From: Streptomyces sp. MA5143a
GTDB taxonomy: Bacteria > Actinomycetota > Actinomycetes > Streptomycetales > Streptomycetaceae
Assembly (NCBI RefSeq): GCF_900290235.1
Contig: NZ_OLMK01000038.1
Location: 30,942-94,941 of the forward strand
Direction of reading: 5' to 3'
Length of the DNA: 64,000 nt
Shown: piece by piece, positions 33,517 through 42,561 of the stretch
Layout: each line of letters begins with the position of its first letter
Numbering within the stretch: position 1 is the stretch's first letter
Notes under the pieces: generated by a model
What the model was told of the DNA's origin: nothing
Database searches by the model: none
What the model saw: only the letters and a program-made list of their open reading frames with translations
Position numbers and translations under genes: made by a program

Positions 33517-34974
33517 CTAGGGCGCCCCGATGCCCGCCGCGTCCCGTACCTCCGTCGACTCCAGGCGGGCCGCCGTGCGCTCGGCGGTGGCGCGGGCCCA
33601 GGGGCCGGTGGTCAGGGCGCCCAGGGTCAGGACGGCGAAGCCGCATGCCGTGACGATCCACCACGCGGGGCGGGCCGCCGACACGAACGACTCGGCGTAC
33701 GAGGACGCCCCCACGCCCGCCGCCAGCACCGCCCCGATCACGGCGACCCCCAGGGTCTGGCCGATCTGCCGGCTGGTGGAGGCGACGGCGGCGGCGACAC
33801 CGGCCTGCGCGCGGGGCATGCCGGACACCGCCGTGTTGGTGATGGGCGCGTTGACGAAGCCGAAGCCGATACCGAACAGCACGTATCCGACGACCAGCGT
33901 GACGTTCGCCGTCTCCGCCTCGAACGCGGCGAACAGCACCCCGCTCGCGGTCATCGTCACCCCCGCGACGAGCAGTGGCAGCCGCGGACCCCGGCTGCCG
34001 ACCAGCCGCCCGGCGACCGGCGCGCACACGAAGCACAGGAAGGCCATCGGGAGCATCCACAGCCCGGCGTGCAGGGCGTCCAGCCCTCGCACGTTCTGCA
34101 GGTACAGCGTCGACAGGAACAGGAAGCCGCCGAGCGCCGCGAACGCGCTGACCGCGATCACGGTCGCCCCGCTGAACGGCGCCGAACGGAAGAAACGCAG
34201 GTCGATCAGGGGCTCGTCCCGGCGCGGCTCGTACCGGAGCAGGCCGAGGAGCGCGGCCAGGGCGACACCGCCGAACACCAGCGTCCGCCCCACCGGCGCG
34301 GTCGGCGCCTCGATGATCGCGTACGTCAGTGAACCGAGCAGCGCGATGACCAGGAGCTGCCCCACGGGGTCGGGGCGGCGGGCCTTCGGCGCCCGGGACT
34401 CCGGGACGAACCGCCAGGTCAGCGCGAGAGCGGCCAGACCGACCGGGAGATTGATCCAGAAGATGGAGCGCCAGCCCACCGACTCCACCAGGACACCCCC
34501 GATGATCGGCCCCGCCGCCATGGAGATGCCCACCACCGCGCCCCACACCCCGATCGCGCGGGCCCGCTCACGCGGCTCCGTGAACGTGTTGGTGATGATC
34601 GACATCGCGACCGGGTTGAGCATCGAACCGCCGACCGCCTGCACCATCCGGAACACCACGAGCGCGTCGAGGTTCGGGGCGAGCGAGCACAGCGCCGAGC
34701 CGATGGTGAAGACGACGAGACCCGCCATGAAGACCCGTTTGCGGCCGATGCGGTCCGCCGTGGAGCCCGCCAGCATCAGCAGCGAGGCCAGGACCAGGGT
34801 GTAGGCGTCGATCGTCCACTGGAGACCGGCGACGCTCGCGCCCAGGTCGCGCTGGAGGGTGGGCAGGGCGACGTTGAGGACGGTGTTGTCCAGGCTCACG
34901 ATCAGGAGGCTGGTGCAGCAGATCGCGAGCACCAGCAGACGGTGGCGACGGCTGAGCTCGGGCATGCCCTCCAT
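33517..34974 (-). CDS. MFS multidrug efflux transporter, DHA2 type
   Basis: Drug:proton antiporter of 485 residues with 14 expected helices. Motif A is GSTADRIGRKRVFM, and motif C, which marks exporters, is GVWGAVVGISMAAGPIIGG. N-terminal SLDNTVLNVALPTLQRDLG is the usual DHA2 start. A TAGT-n7-ACTA palindrome lies upstream (about 34990-35004). No regulator is adjacent. Start at 34974 or the ATG three codons later. Confidence 0.92.
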   Translation of the reverse strand: MEGMPELSRRHRLLVLAICCTSLLIVSLDNTVLNVALPTLQRDLGASVAGLQWTIDAYTLVLASLLMLAGSTADRIGRKRVFMAGLVVFTIGSALCSLAPNLDALVVFRMVQAVGGSMLNPVAMSIITNTFTEPRERARAIGVWGAVVGISMAAGPIIGGVLVESVGWRSIFWINLPVGLAALALTWRFVPESRAPKARRPDPVGQLLVIALLGSLTYAIIEAPTAPVGRTLVFGGVALAALLGLLRYEPRRDEPLIDLRFFRSAPFSGATVIAVSAFAALGGFLFLSTLYLQNVRGLDALHAGLWMLPMAFLCFVCAPVAGRLVGSRGPRLPLLVAGVTMTASGVLFAAFEAETANVTLVVGYVLFGIGFGFVNAPITNTAVSGMPRAQAGVAAAVASTSRQIGQTLGVAVIGAVLAAGVGASSYAESFVSAARPAWWIVTACGFAVLTLGALTTGPWARATAERTAARLESTEVRDAAGIGAP

Positions 34975-35095
34975 CGTACGCCCGAGTCAATAGTGCGCCT
35001 AACTAATGAATGGGGATGGAGGGGAGTGTCGGCCGAGGGTGCCACCGTCACCGGCCCCGGGCAGGGGCCCGGCCGGCGTGCGGGACAATGGGGGA

Positions 35096-36316
35096 ATGTC
35101 CACGCCCTCGACCTTGTCCTCGACCGCGGCCGCCGCGCCCCTCCGGATCGGTCCGCACACCGTCACCCCGCCCGTCGTCCTGGCCCCCATGGCCGGGATC
35201 ACGAACGCGCCCTTCCGCACCCTGTGCAGGGAGTTCAGCGGCGGCAAGGGCCTCTTCGTCAGCGAGATGATCACGACGAGGGCGCTGGTCGAGCGCAACG
35301 AGAAGACCATGCAGCTGATCCACTTCGACGCGACCGAGAAGCCGCGCTCGATCCAGCTGTACGGCGTGGACCCGGTGACCGTCGGCAAGGCCGTCCGCAT
35401 GATCGCGGAGGAGGGCCTCGCCGACCACATCGACCTGAACTTCGGCTGCCCGGTCCCGAAGGTGACGAGGAAGGGCGGCGGCTCCGCCCTCCCGTACAAG
35501 CGGAACCTGCTCCGCGCGATCCTCCGCGAGGCCGTCTCCGGCGCCGGGGACCTCCCCGTCACCATGAAGATGCGCAAGGGGATCGACGACGACCACATCA
35601 CCTTCCTCGACGCCGGCCGCATCGCCGTCGAGGAGGGCGTCACCTCCATCGCCCTGCACGGCCGCACCGCCGCCCAGCACTACGGCGGCACCGCCGACTG
35701 GGATGCCATCGCCCGGCTGAAGGAGCACGTCCCCGAGATCCCGGTACTCGGCAACGGCGACATCTGGTCCGCCGAGGACGCCCTGCGGATGGTGCGCGAG
35801 ACCGGCTGCGACGGAGTCGTCGTCGGGCGCGGCTGTCTGGGCCGGCCGTGGCTGTTCTCCGATCTCGTCGCCGCCTTCGAGGGGCGTACGGAGGACATCG
35901 CGCGTCCGTCTCTGCGTGAGGTCGCCGAGGTCATGGTCCGGCACGCCACTCTGCTCGGCGAGTGGATCGAAAATGGCGGGGCGGCCCAAAGGGCCCCGGT
36001 TGAGGGTGGTGGCGGGAGACGGGCGGGCGAGTCCAAGGGCGTCGTCGACTTCCGCAAGCACGTCGCCTGGTACCTCAAGGGCTTCGCCGTGGGCTCCGAG
36101 ATGCGCAAGCGGCTCGCCATCACCTCCTCCCTCGCCGAACTCCGTGCGGGTCTCGACGAGTTGGACCTGGACCAGCCCTGGCCGGCCGGCGCCGACGGGC
36201 CGCGCGGCCGTACCTCCGGCAACAACCGCGTCGTCCTGCCCGACGGCTGGCTCAAGGACCCCTACGACTGCGCGGGCGTCGGCGAGGACGCCGAACTCGA
36301 CACCTCCGGCGGCTGA
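35096..36316 (+). CDS. dusB: tRNA-dihydrouridine synthase
   Basis: FMN enzyme of 406 residues that reduces uridines in tRNA. It shows VVLAPMAGITNAPFR, DLNFGCPVPKVTRKGGGSAL and IALHGRTAAQHYGG. A 20-odd residue glycine/arginine-rich insertion (ENGGAAQRAPVEGGGGRR) sits near residue 300 before GVVDFRKHVAWYLKG. ATG at 35096 follows a GACAAT -10 (35084-35089) by 6 bases, and also GGGGGA, so leaderless or leadered translation are both possible. Confidence 0.93.
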   Translation: MSTPSTLSSTAAAAPLRIGPHTVTPPVVLAPMAGITNAPFRTLCREFSGGKGLFVSEMITTRALVERNEKTMQLIHFDATEKPRSIQLYGVDPVTVGKAVRMIAEEGLADHIDLNFGCPVPKVTRKGGGSALPYKRNLLRAILREAVSGAGDLPVTMKMRKGIDDDHITFLDAGRIAVEEGVTSIALHGRTAAQHYGGTADWDAIARLKEHVPEIPVLGNGDIWSAEDALRMVRETGCDGVVVGRGCLGRPWLFSDLVAAFEGRTEDIARPSLREVAEVMVRHATLLGEWIENGGAAQRAPVEGGGGRRAGESKGVVDFRKHVAWYLKGFAVGSEMRKRLAITSSLAELRAGLDELDLDQPWPAGADGPRGRTSGNNRVVLPDGWLKDPYDCAGVGEDAELDTSGG

Positions 36317-36450
36317 CCGGCCGCCCGCAACTGGCCACGACTGAGGGCCGGTTGCCCCGTTTCGTCGTCGTTCCGGGTCGTTCCGGTCGTTGTACGGCCG
36401 GTTTCCGTCATCTCGGAATGAGTGGGGAAATGTCCGGGTAGCGCGCTTCG

Positions 36451-37671
36451 GTGTGCGGAGCGAACGAGACCCCGAAGACGACCACGCAGACGGCGAAGAA
36501 GACCACGCAGACGGCGAAGACGACGGCGGAGCGGCCCACCCGCCGGACCGCGCGGAACCCGGCGGCAGGGCCGGCCCGGCCGTCCCCGCCCCCCGCGCCC
36601 GCCCCGCCCCCGCCGTCCTACGTCCCGCACTGCTCCCACCACGTCTCCTACCTCCTGACCGTCCTGGACCGGCTCGTACCCGTCGGCACCCGGTGCGCGG
36701 TCATCGGAGCCCCGCTCAACTCCAACGTCGGCGACAGCGCGATCTGGCTCGGCCAGCGCGCCCTGCTCACCGCGCTCGGCGCCGAGGTGCGCTACGCCTG
36801 CGACCTGATGTCGTACGACGCCGCCCATCTCGCGGCGTGCGTGCCGGAGGGGCCGATCATGCTGACCGGCGGCGGCACCCTCGGTGACCTCTGGGAGGAC
36901 AGCCAGCTGCTGCGGGAGCGGGTGCTGCGCGACTTCCCCGACCGCCGGATCGTCCAGCTGCCCCAGTCCGTGCACTTCACGGACCACGCCAACCTCACCC
37001 GCGCCCGCCGGGTCTTCGACGCCCATCCCGACCTCACCCTGCTGCTGCGCGACCGGCACAGCCTGCACCGCTGCCGCAGCGTCTTCGAGGCGCCCGCGCT
37101 GCTCGTGCCGGACCTGGCGTTCGCCGTGCCCCCGGACGCGCTGACCGGCGGCGCGGCCAGCCATGACGTCGTCTGGCTGGCCCGGCAGGACAAGGAGTCC
37201 GCGAAGGGTCCGCACGCCGGGCGGGGCGCGATCGGCGGCCGGTGCGGCGGCCCGTACGTCTTCGACTGGGCGCGCGAGGCCACGGACGCCGAGTGGCGGC
37301 GGGCGAAGGAGACCCTGTGGCGGAGCCGGGCCCGCGCCCTGTGCCGGGCCTCCTCGGGCGACCCCGTCGGAGCCGCCCCCGGTCTCCTCGCCGCCTACAA
37401 CGGTCTCGCCCGCCTCCAACTCGCGCGCGGCTGCCGTCTGCTGACATCCGGCCGGGTCGCCGTCACCGACCGCCTCCACGGCCATGTCCTCGGTCTGCTC
37501 CTCGCCCTGCCGCACGTCCTCGTCCCCGACCGCTACGGCAAGATCCGCAGCTACTGGGACACCTGGATTGCCCACCGGCCCCCGAGCGCACCGGGCGCGA
37601 CCGTGGCCTGGGCGGGCACCGAGGCAGAGGCGAGGGAGACCGCGGGCAGGCTGCTGGTGGACCTGCCCTGA
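36451..37671 (+). CDS. Polysaccharide pyruvyl transferase family protein
   Basis: Probable cytoplasmic transferase of 406 residues that adds a pyruvyl ketal to a glycan or lipid-linked sugar. Motifs: GAPLNSNVGDSAIWLGQ, MLTGGGTLGDLWEDS, QLPQSVHF and VTDRLHGHVLGLLL. The N-terminal 55 residues are low complexity: a tandem TTQTAK repeat from two 21-bp DNA repeats, then a proline-rich run. The GTG start at 36451 is uncertain for this reason; the fold begins near residue 55. No polysaccharide genes are next to it. Confidence 0.82.
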   Translation: MCGANETPKTTTQTAKKTTQTAKTTAERPTRRTARNPAAGPARPSPPPAPAPPPPSYVPHCSHHVSYLLTVLDRLVPVGTRCAVIGAPLNSNVGDSAIWLGQRALLTALGAEVRYACDLMSYDAAHLAACVPEGPIMLTGGGTLGDLWEDSQLLRERVLRDFPDRRIVQLPQSVHFTDHANLTRARRVFDAHPDLTLLLRDRHSLHRCRSVFEAPALLVPDLAFAVPPDALTGGAASHDVVWLARQDKESAKGPHAGRGAIGGRCGGPYVFDWAREATDAEWRRAKETLWRSRARALCRASSGDPVGAAPGLLAAYNGLARLQLARGCRLLTSGRVAVTDRLHGHVLGLLLALPHVLVPDRYGKIRSYWDTWIAHRPPSAPGATVAWAGTEAEARETAGRLLVDLP

Positions 37672-37680
37672 GGTGAGCCA

Positions 37681-37696
37681 GGGGGCGCGAGCCCCC
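37681..37696. terminator. Bidirectional hairpin
   Basis: GGGGGC and GCCCCC arms with a GCGA tetraloop lie between the convergent pyruvyl transferase and glycosidase genes. Confidence 0.6.
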
Positions 37697-37710
37697 CACA
37701 CATCCCCGCC

Positions 37711-39651
37711 CTACGCGCCCCCGACGGCGGTCAGCAGCGCCAGCGGCGCCGCCGCCGACCGGGACTCCCGCACACACGCGTGCGGATACGGCACCGGCTC
37801 CGGGTGGGTGTCCCTGCCGTACCCGGCGAGCACCTCCGGCAGCCGGTGCCCCATGGCCGTGGCCGCGTCCACCAGCCCGCCCGCGACCGTGCGGGCCTCG
37901 TCGTGCAGCCCGTAGCGGGCCAGCCCCAGGGTGATCAGCGCGTTGTCGTGCGGCCAGACCGAGCCACGGTGGTACGACAGCGGATGGAACGCCGGCTGCC
38001 CCGAGGCCAGCGTCCGCACGCCCCACCCGGAGAAGAAGTCCGGTTCGAGCAGCCGCCGGCCGACCGTCTTGCCGTACTCCTTGTCCAGCAGCCCCGACCA
38101 CAGCAGATGCCCCGCGTCGGAGGCGAGCGCGTCCGTCCGGCGGCCCTCGCTGTCCAGGGCCAGCGCCGGGAAGTCGTGCTCCGGCATCCAGAAGTCCCGC
38201 TGGAAACGGTCACGGAGATCACCGGCGGCCTGCTCCAGGAGCGCCGCGTAGACCTCGTCCTCCCAGACGGTCCGGGCCAGCGCGGCGGTCCGGCGCAGCG
38301 CGTCGTACGCGTACCCCTGGGCGCCCGCCGCCATCACCGGCCCTGCGGGCGGGCGGCTGCCGTCGGCGGAGCAGATGGCGCCGGGGGAGTCCTTCCAGTT
38401 CTGGTTGGACAGCCCGCCCTGGTCGGCGCGGTACACGAGGTAGCCGCGGGAGGTGAGGCCGCCGTGGTCCAGCATCCAGCCGATCGCGGCCCGCGCCTGC
38501 GGCTCCAGCCGCCGGGCCAGGGTGACGTCACCGGTCTGCTCCACGTACGCGCCGAGCAGCACGAGGAACAGCGGGGTCGCGTCGACCGAGCCGTAGTAGC
38601 GAGCGTATGGCACCTGCCCGAAGTGGGCCAGCTCGCCGTGGCGCACCTCGTGGACGATCTTGCCGGGCTGGGCGACCGCGTCCACACCGACCTCGGTGGC
38701 CTGGGTGGCGGCGAGCGCGAGGAGCGTGGCGGCGGCCGGTTCCGGGCGGTAGGGCAGGGTGAACAGCGACGTCAGCAGCGCGTCGCGGCCGAGGAGGGTC
38801 AGGAACCAGGGCACCCCGGCCGCCGGCACCCGGAGGTTCTCGCCGTCCGGTCCGGTCGCGGGGACCTGGAGCGCGGCGAGATCGGCGAGGCCCCGCGCGC
38901 AGGCCGCGGCCAGCTCCGGCCAGCCGGTCGGGAAGGCGACGCCCTCCATGAACTCGCCCTCGGAGGCGAGGACCTGGTGCGTCACGGAGGCCGGGGAGGC
39001 CGGTACGCGCAGGGGCCGCCGGTCGCCGTGCGGGCGGGCCATCACCCGCAGGGTCAGCTCCACCGAGCCGTGCGGCTCCAGGTCCAGCGCCCAGACGAGG
39101 CGTCGCGCGCCCGTCCCGGTCTCCTCCACGGCGTCCGGCGCGGGTTCGGCCGTGACCGTCGTGCAGGACCGCCACTCACCGCGCCGGTAGCTGAACTCCA
39201 CCCCGTCGTCGAGGACCTCACGCTTTCGGACGGCGCCGGTCTTGGCGTACGTACGGAAGTCGGAGCGCAGCTCGAACTGGTCGGTGAAGTCGGCGTCCAC
39301 GGTGAGCGCGATCCGGACCGTCGTCGGCACCGGACGGTTGCTGGTGACGCGCAGCCCTTCGACGAACGCGCTGTCGGAGACGGCCTGTTCCCGGAAGAGC
39401 GTGTACGCGGGCGGTTCCTGGCGCCCGCCCCGGGGGACGAGCACGCACCGTGCGGTGTCGCCGTCGCCGACCGGGGTGAGCGTCTCGGGGACGGCGCCGT
39501 CGACGGTGAGCTGCCACCGGCTCAGATGCCGTGCGTCCCGTACGAACAACCCGTCCGGGGAACTGCCGCCCCGCCGCCCGCTGATGTCGCCGCCGTCGCC
39601 CACGGCGGCGAACGTGCCGCCGCGCACGAGCAGATGATGCCGGTCCGTCAT
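37711..39651 (-). CDS. Amylo-alpha-1,6-glucosidase-like glycosidase
   Basis: Protein of 646 residues with an N-terminal glycogen-debranching beta domain (GLFVRDARHLSRWQLTVDG) and a C-terminal (alpha/alpha)6 barrel with VPWFLTLLGRDALLTSL, SNQNWKDSPGAI and HRGSVWPHDNALI. No signal peptide, so it is cytoplasmic. Its ATG overlaps the end of the upstream glycosidase gene by 4 bp, so the two are coupled. True substrate is uncertain: debranching or another alpha-glycoside. Confidence 0.87.
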   Translation of the reverse strand: MTDRHHLLVRGGTFAAVGDGGDISGRRGGSSPDGLFVRDARHLSRWQLTVDGAVPETLTPVGDGDTARCVLVPRGGRQEPPAYTLFREQAVSDSAFVEGLRVTSNRPVPTTVRIALTVDADFTDQFELRSDFRTYAKTGAVRKREVLDDGVEFSYRRGEWRSCTTVTAEPAPDAVEETGTGARRLVWALDLEPHGSVELTLRVMARPHGDRRPLRVPASPASVTHQVLASEGEFMEGVAFPTGWPELAAACARGLADLAALQVPATGPDGENLRVPAAGVPWFLTLLGRDALLTSLFTLPYRPEPAAATLLALAATQATEVGVDAVAQPGKIVHEVRHGELAHFGQVPYARYYGSVDATPLFLVLLGAYVEQTGDVTLARRLEPQARAAIGWMLDHGGLTSRGYLVYRADQGGLSNQNWKDSPGAICSADGSRPPAGPVMAAGAQGYAYDALRRTAALARTVWEDEVYAALLEQAAGDLRDRFQRDFWMPEHDFPALALDSEGRRTDALASDAGHLLWSGLLDKEYGKTVGRRLLEPDFFSGWGVRTLASGQPAFHPLSYHRGSVWPHDNALITLGLARYGLHDEARTVAGGLVDAATAMGHRLPEVLAGYGRDTHPEPVPYPHACVRESRSAAAPLALLTAVGGA

Positions 39652-41132
39652 CGCCGGTCCCCTCCCTGGTCACTCATGTCGCACGTATCGAATCCGGCCC
39701 GGTCGTCGTGGTGCCGGTCGTCGCGGTCCGGTCCGTCACCGCTCCGTCGGCCGTGGTCGTCCTGGTGCAGCAGATCGAGGGCGAGCGCGGCGGTCCAGCT
39801 GAAACCGAGGGCGCCGCAGGGCTCGCCCGTGTACGGGTCGACGTACTCGGCGAAACCGGAGGCGCCCGCGGTCTCCAGCAGCGCCGTCCGCAGCGCGTCC
39901 GCCCGCCCCAGCTCCCCGTGGAGCCGCAGGCCCCGCTCCAGCATCCAGTTGGTGTTGAACCAGGCCGGGCCCCGCCAGTAGCGGTGCGGATCGAACGCCT
40001 CGCCCAGCAGGTCGTACGACGGCACGAGCCGGGTGGTGTCCCCGAGCCCGAAGTGCGGTCCGTGCGCCGTCCGCACGAGGGCGGCGACGATCTCGCGGGG
40101 CAGGCCGGGCACGAGCAGGGGCAGCAGTCCGGAGACACCGCGCTCGGGGACGAGACCGCCACCGATGACGTCCCGGCACAGGAACATCTCCTCCGCCGGG
40201 TCCCACAGCCGCTCCACCAGGGCCGCCGTCAGCCGTTCCGCGCGGGCGTCGCGGGCCGTGCCGGTCGCCCCCAACTCCGCGGCGATACGGGCCAGGGCGT
40301 GCTCGGAGGCGATGAGCAGGGCGTTGAAGGCGGGGTCCTCGACGGCGAACTCACCCCGCCCGTCGGCGTACCCCCCGTCCCGGTAGTCCGTCGCCAGCCG
40401 CACGTACCGCCCGTAGTCCAGATCCGTCGGCCGGTCCTCGGCCGCGCCGTGGTCGAGGTCGGCGCGGCGGAAGGAGCGGGCCGGGGCCGGGGCCACCCGG
40501 GACAGGGGCGCGTCCCAGGCGGGGCTGTTGTCCATGCCCTGCTCCCAGGGGTGGACGACCGAGGCCAGGCCGCCGTCGCCCAGGTCCCGGCGGTGCAGCA
40601 GATAGCGGTGCCAGGCCGCGAGCCGCGGGTACACCCGGGGCAGGAAGCCGCGCGCCCGGGAGAGCCCGGGGTCGGAGCGGTGCACCAGCCACGCGGCCAG
40701 CGCGTGCACCGGTGGCTGCACGATGCCGGAGGTCTGGGTGGTGCGCGGGGCGCCCGCAGCGCGCCCCGCGGTCGAGGAGCGCCAGAAGTCGGGGCTCGGG
40801 AAGTACGCCTCCAGCGGCACCGAGGGGTTGAAGACGATGTGCGGGATCCGTCCGTCCCCCCACTGCGCGTCGAGCAGGGTCTCCAGTTCGGTCTGCGCCC
40901 GCAGCGGCGACAGATGGCGCAGCCCGATCGCGATGAACGCCGAGTCCCACGACCACTGGTGGGGGTACAGCCGGCGGGAGGGGACCGTGGACGTCCCCGT
41001 CCAGTTGCCCTCCAGCACCTCGGAGGCCCCCCGGTGCAGCGACCCGGCCCGGATCCCCGGATCGTATACAGCGCCTTCATGACGGACGCCCGTGCCTGGT
41101 CGGCGGGCTGTGAGCTGGGTTGTGCGATCCAC
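39648..41132 (-). CDS. MGH1-like glycoside hydrolase (GH63-type barrel)
   Basis: Glycosidase of 494 residues, probably an (alpha/alpha)6 barrel. Typical segments are PHQWSWDSAFIAIGLRHL, WEQGMDNSPAWD (with a candidate acid), and YWRGPAWFNTNWML. Known relatives hydrolyse mannosylglycerate or similar glycosides. Start is GTG at 41132; the first 20 residues are not family-like, so a later start is possible. Transcribed toward the debranching-like gene and divergent from a ROK regulator. Confidence 0.85.
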   Translation of the reverse strand: MDRTTQLTARRPGTGVRHEGAVYDPGIRAGSLHRGASEVLEGNWTGTSTVPSRRLYPHQWSWDSAFIAIGLRHLSPLRAQTELETLLDAQWGDGRIPHIVFNPSVPLEAYFPSPDFWRSSTAGRAAGAPRTTQTSGIVQPPVHALAAWLVHRSDPGLSRARGFLPRVYPRLAAWHRYLLHRRDLGDGGLASVVHPWEQGMDNSPAWDAPLSRVAPAPARSFRRADLDHGAAEDRPTDLDYGRYVRLATDYRDGGYADGRGEFAVEDPAFNALLIASEHALARIAAELGATGTARDARAERLTAALVERLWDPAEEMFLCRDVIGGGLVPERGVSGLLPLLVPGLPREIVAALVRTAHGPHFGLGDTTRLVPSYDLLGEAFDPHRYWRGPAWFNTNWMLERGLRLHGELGRADALRTALLETAGASGFAEYVDPYTGEPCGALGFSWTAALALDLLHQDDHGRRSGDGPDRDDRHHDDRAGFDTCDMSDQGGDRR

Positions 41133-41355
41133 TCAGGGCTCCCCGAGGACAAGGTGCCGACCGGTTCGGCTGTGGGTACCGTAGGGTTACGTCTATTTAA
41201 CACGCAAAACTCAATATGTAATGCAGAGTTGGGGAACGCAAGAGGGTGAGCGCAAGCGGTCGCGCGGATCGGTCCGCGGACGATCGCGGGAGCGGTGCGT
41301 CGGCGGGCCGCCGGTGCGGGGATGATCGGGTGAGGGACCACGCGAACGGGAGGTC
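41133..41355. promoter_or_regulatory. Divergent promoter region with an AT-rich block
   Basis: The stretch 41190-41232 is strikingly A/T-rich for this genome (for example TCTATTTAACACGCAAAACT) and should hold promoters for the ROK gene and the glycosidase operon. AACTC/GAGTT arms 12 bases apart (41209-41230) could be part of an operator. Exact sites are not resolved. Confidence 0.45.
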
Positions 41356-42561
41356 GTGAAGGTGGGTAGTCACGCCGGTGCAGGAGATCTGCTGGAGTTG
41401 GTCCGCAGCGGCCGGGCCACCACCCGTGGCGCGCTCCAGCAGGCGACGGGCCTGTCCCGGGCCACGGTCGGTCAGCGCCTCGACCGGCTGTTCCGCGCGG
41501 GCTGGCTCCGTGAGGGCGCCGGCGGCCCGGTCGGCTCCCCGCTCGGTGGACGCCCTTCCATCACACTGGAGTTCGACGACGAGCACGCGGTCGTCCTCGC
41601 CGCCGACCTCGACACCCGCCACGCCCGCGCCGCCGTCCTCTCCCTCACCGGCGAGATACAGGCCGAGCACAGCGGCACCCTCGTCATCGAGGACGGCCCC
41701 GAGGCCGTCCTGGACGGCCTCGGGCGCTGGTTCGCCGAACTGCTGGAGAAGGCGGGGCACTCGGCCGACGCGGTCTGCGGCATCGGCCTCGCGGTGCCCG
41801 GGCCGGTCGACATGGACACCGGCCGGGTGGTGCAGCCGCCGATCATGCCCGGCTGGGACGGCTACGACATACGCGGCCGGCTGTCCCGCGCCTTCGCCGA
41901 CCACGCGGCCGGGCCGCCCGGCGTCCCGGTCCTCGTCGACAACGACGCCAACCTCATGGCGTACGGCGAACAGCGCACGGGATACCCGGACTGCTCGGCG
42001 TTCGCGCTGGTCAAGGTGTCCACGGGTATCGGCGCCGGCGTGGTGGTCGGCGGCTCGATCTACCGGGGCGTCGACGGCGGCGCCGGCGACATCGGCCACA
42101 TCCGGGTGCCCGCCGGCGCGGACGCCCAGTGCAAGTGCGGGTCCTACGGCTGTCTGGCGGCGGTCGCGAGCGGCGGCGCCGTCGCACGGCGGCTGAGCGA
42201 GGCCGGGGTTCCGGCGGCCTCCGGCTCCGATGTGCGCGACCTGCTCGTCGCCGGGCATCCCGGTGCGACCGCCCTCGCGCGGGAGGCGGGCCGCTCCGTG
42301 GGCGACGTCCTGGCGACGGTGGTGACCCTGCTGAACCCCGGCGTCCTGATGATCGCCGGGGACCTGGCCGGAACCCCCTTCCTCACGGGCGTCCGCGAAC
42401 TGCTCTACCAGCGGGCGCTGCCGCGCTCCACGGCCCACCTGGACGTCGTCACCTCCCGGCTCGGGGAGCGGGCGGGGCTGGTCGGGGCGGGCGCCCTGGT
42501 CGTCGAGTACCTGTACGCGCCCGAACGAGCGGAGGAGCGGCTCGCGGCCCTCGGTGTGTGA
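41356..42561 (+). CDS. ROK family transcriptional regulator
   Basis: Repressor of 401 residues with an N-terminal winged helix (RGALQQATGLSRATVGQRLDRL) and a ROK sugar-kinase-like domain. The domain has VDNDANLMAYGEQ, STGIGAGVVVGG and the zinc motif CKCGSYGCL. GTG at 41356 follows GGGAGG. It probably represses the divergent glycosidase pair until a sugar binds. Confidence 0.92.
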   Translation: MKVGSHAGAGDLLELVRSGRATTRGALQQATGLSRATVGQRLDRLFRAGWLREGAGGPVGSPLGGRPSITLEFDDEHAVVLAADLDTRHARAAVLSLTGEIQAEHSGTLVIEDGPEAVLDGLGRWFAELLEKAGHSADAVCGIGLAVPGPVDMDTGRVVQPPIMPGWDGYDIRGRLSRAFADHAAGPPGVPVLVDNDANLMAYGEQRTGYPDCSAFALVKVSTGIGAGVVVGGSIYRGVDGGAGDIGHIRVPAGADAQCKCGSYGCLAAVASGGAVARRLSEAGVPAASGSDVRDLLVAGHPGATALAREAGRSVGDVLATVVTLLNPGVLMIAGDLAGTPFLTGVRELLYQRALPRSTAHLDVVTSRLGERAGLVGAGALVVEYLYAPERAEERLAALGV

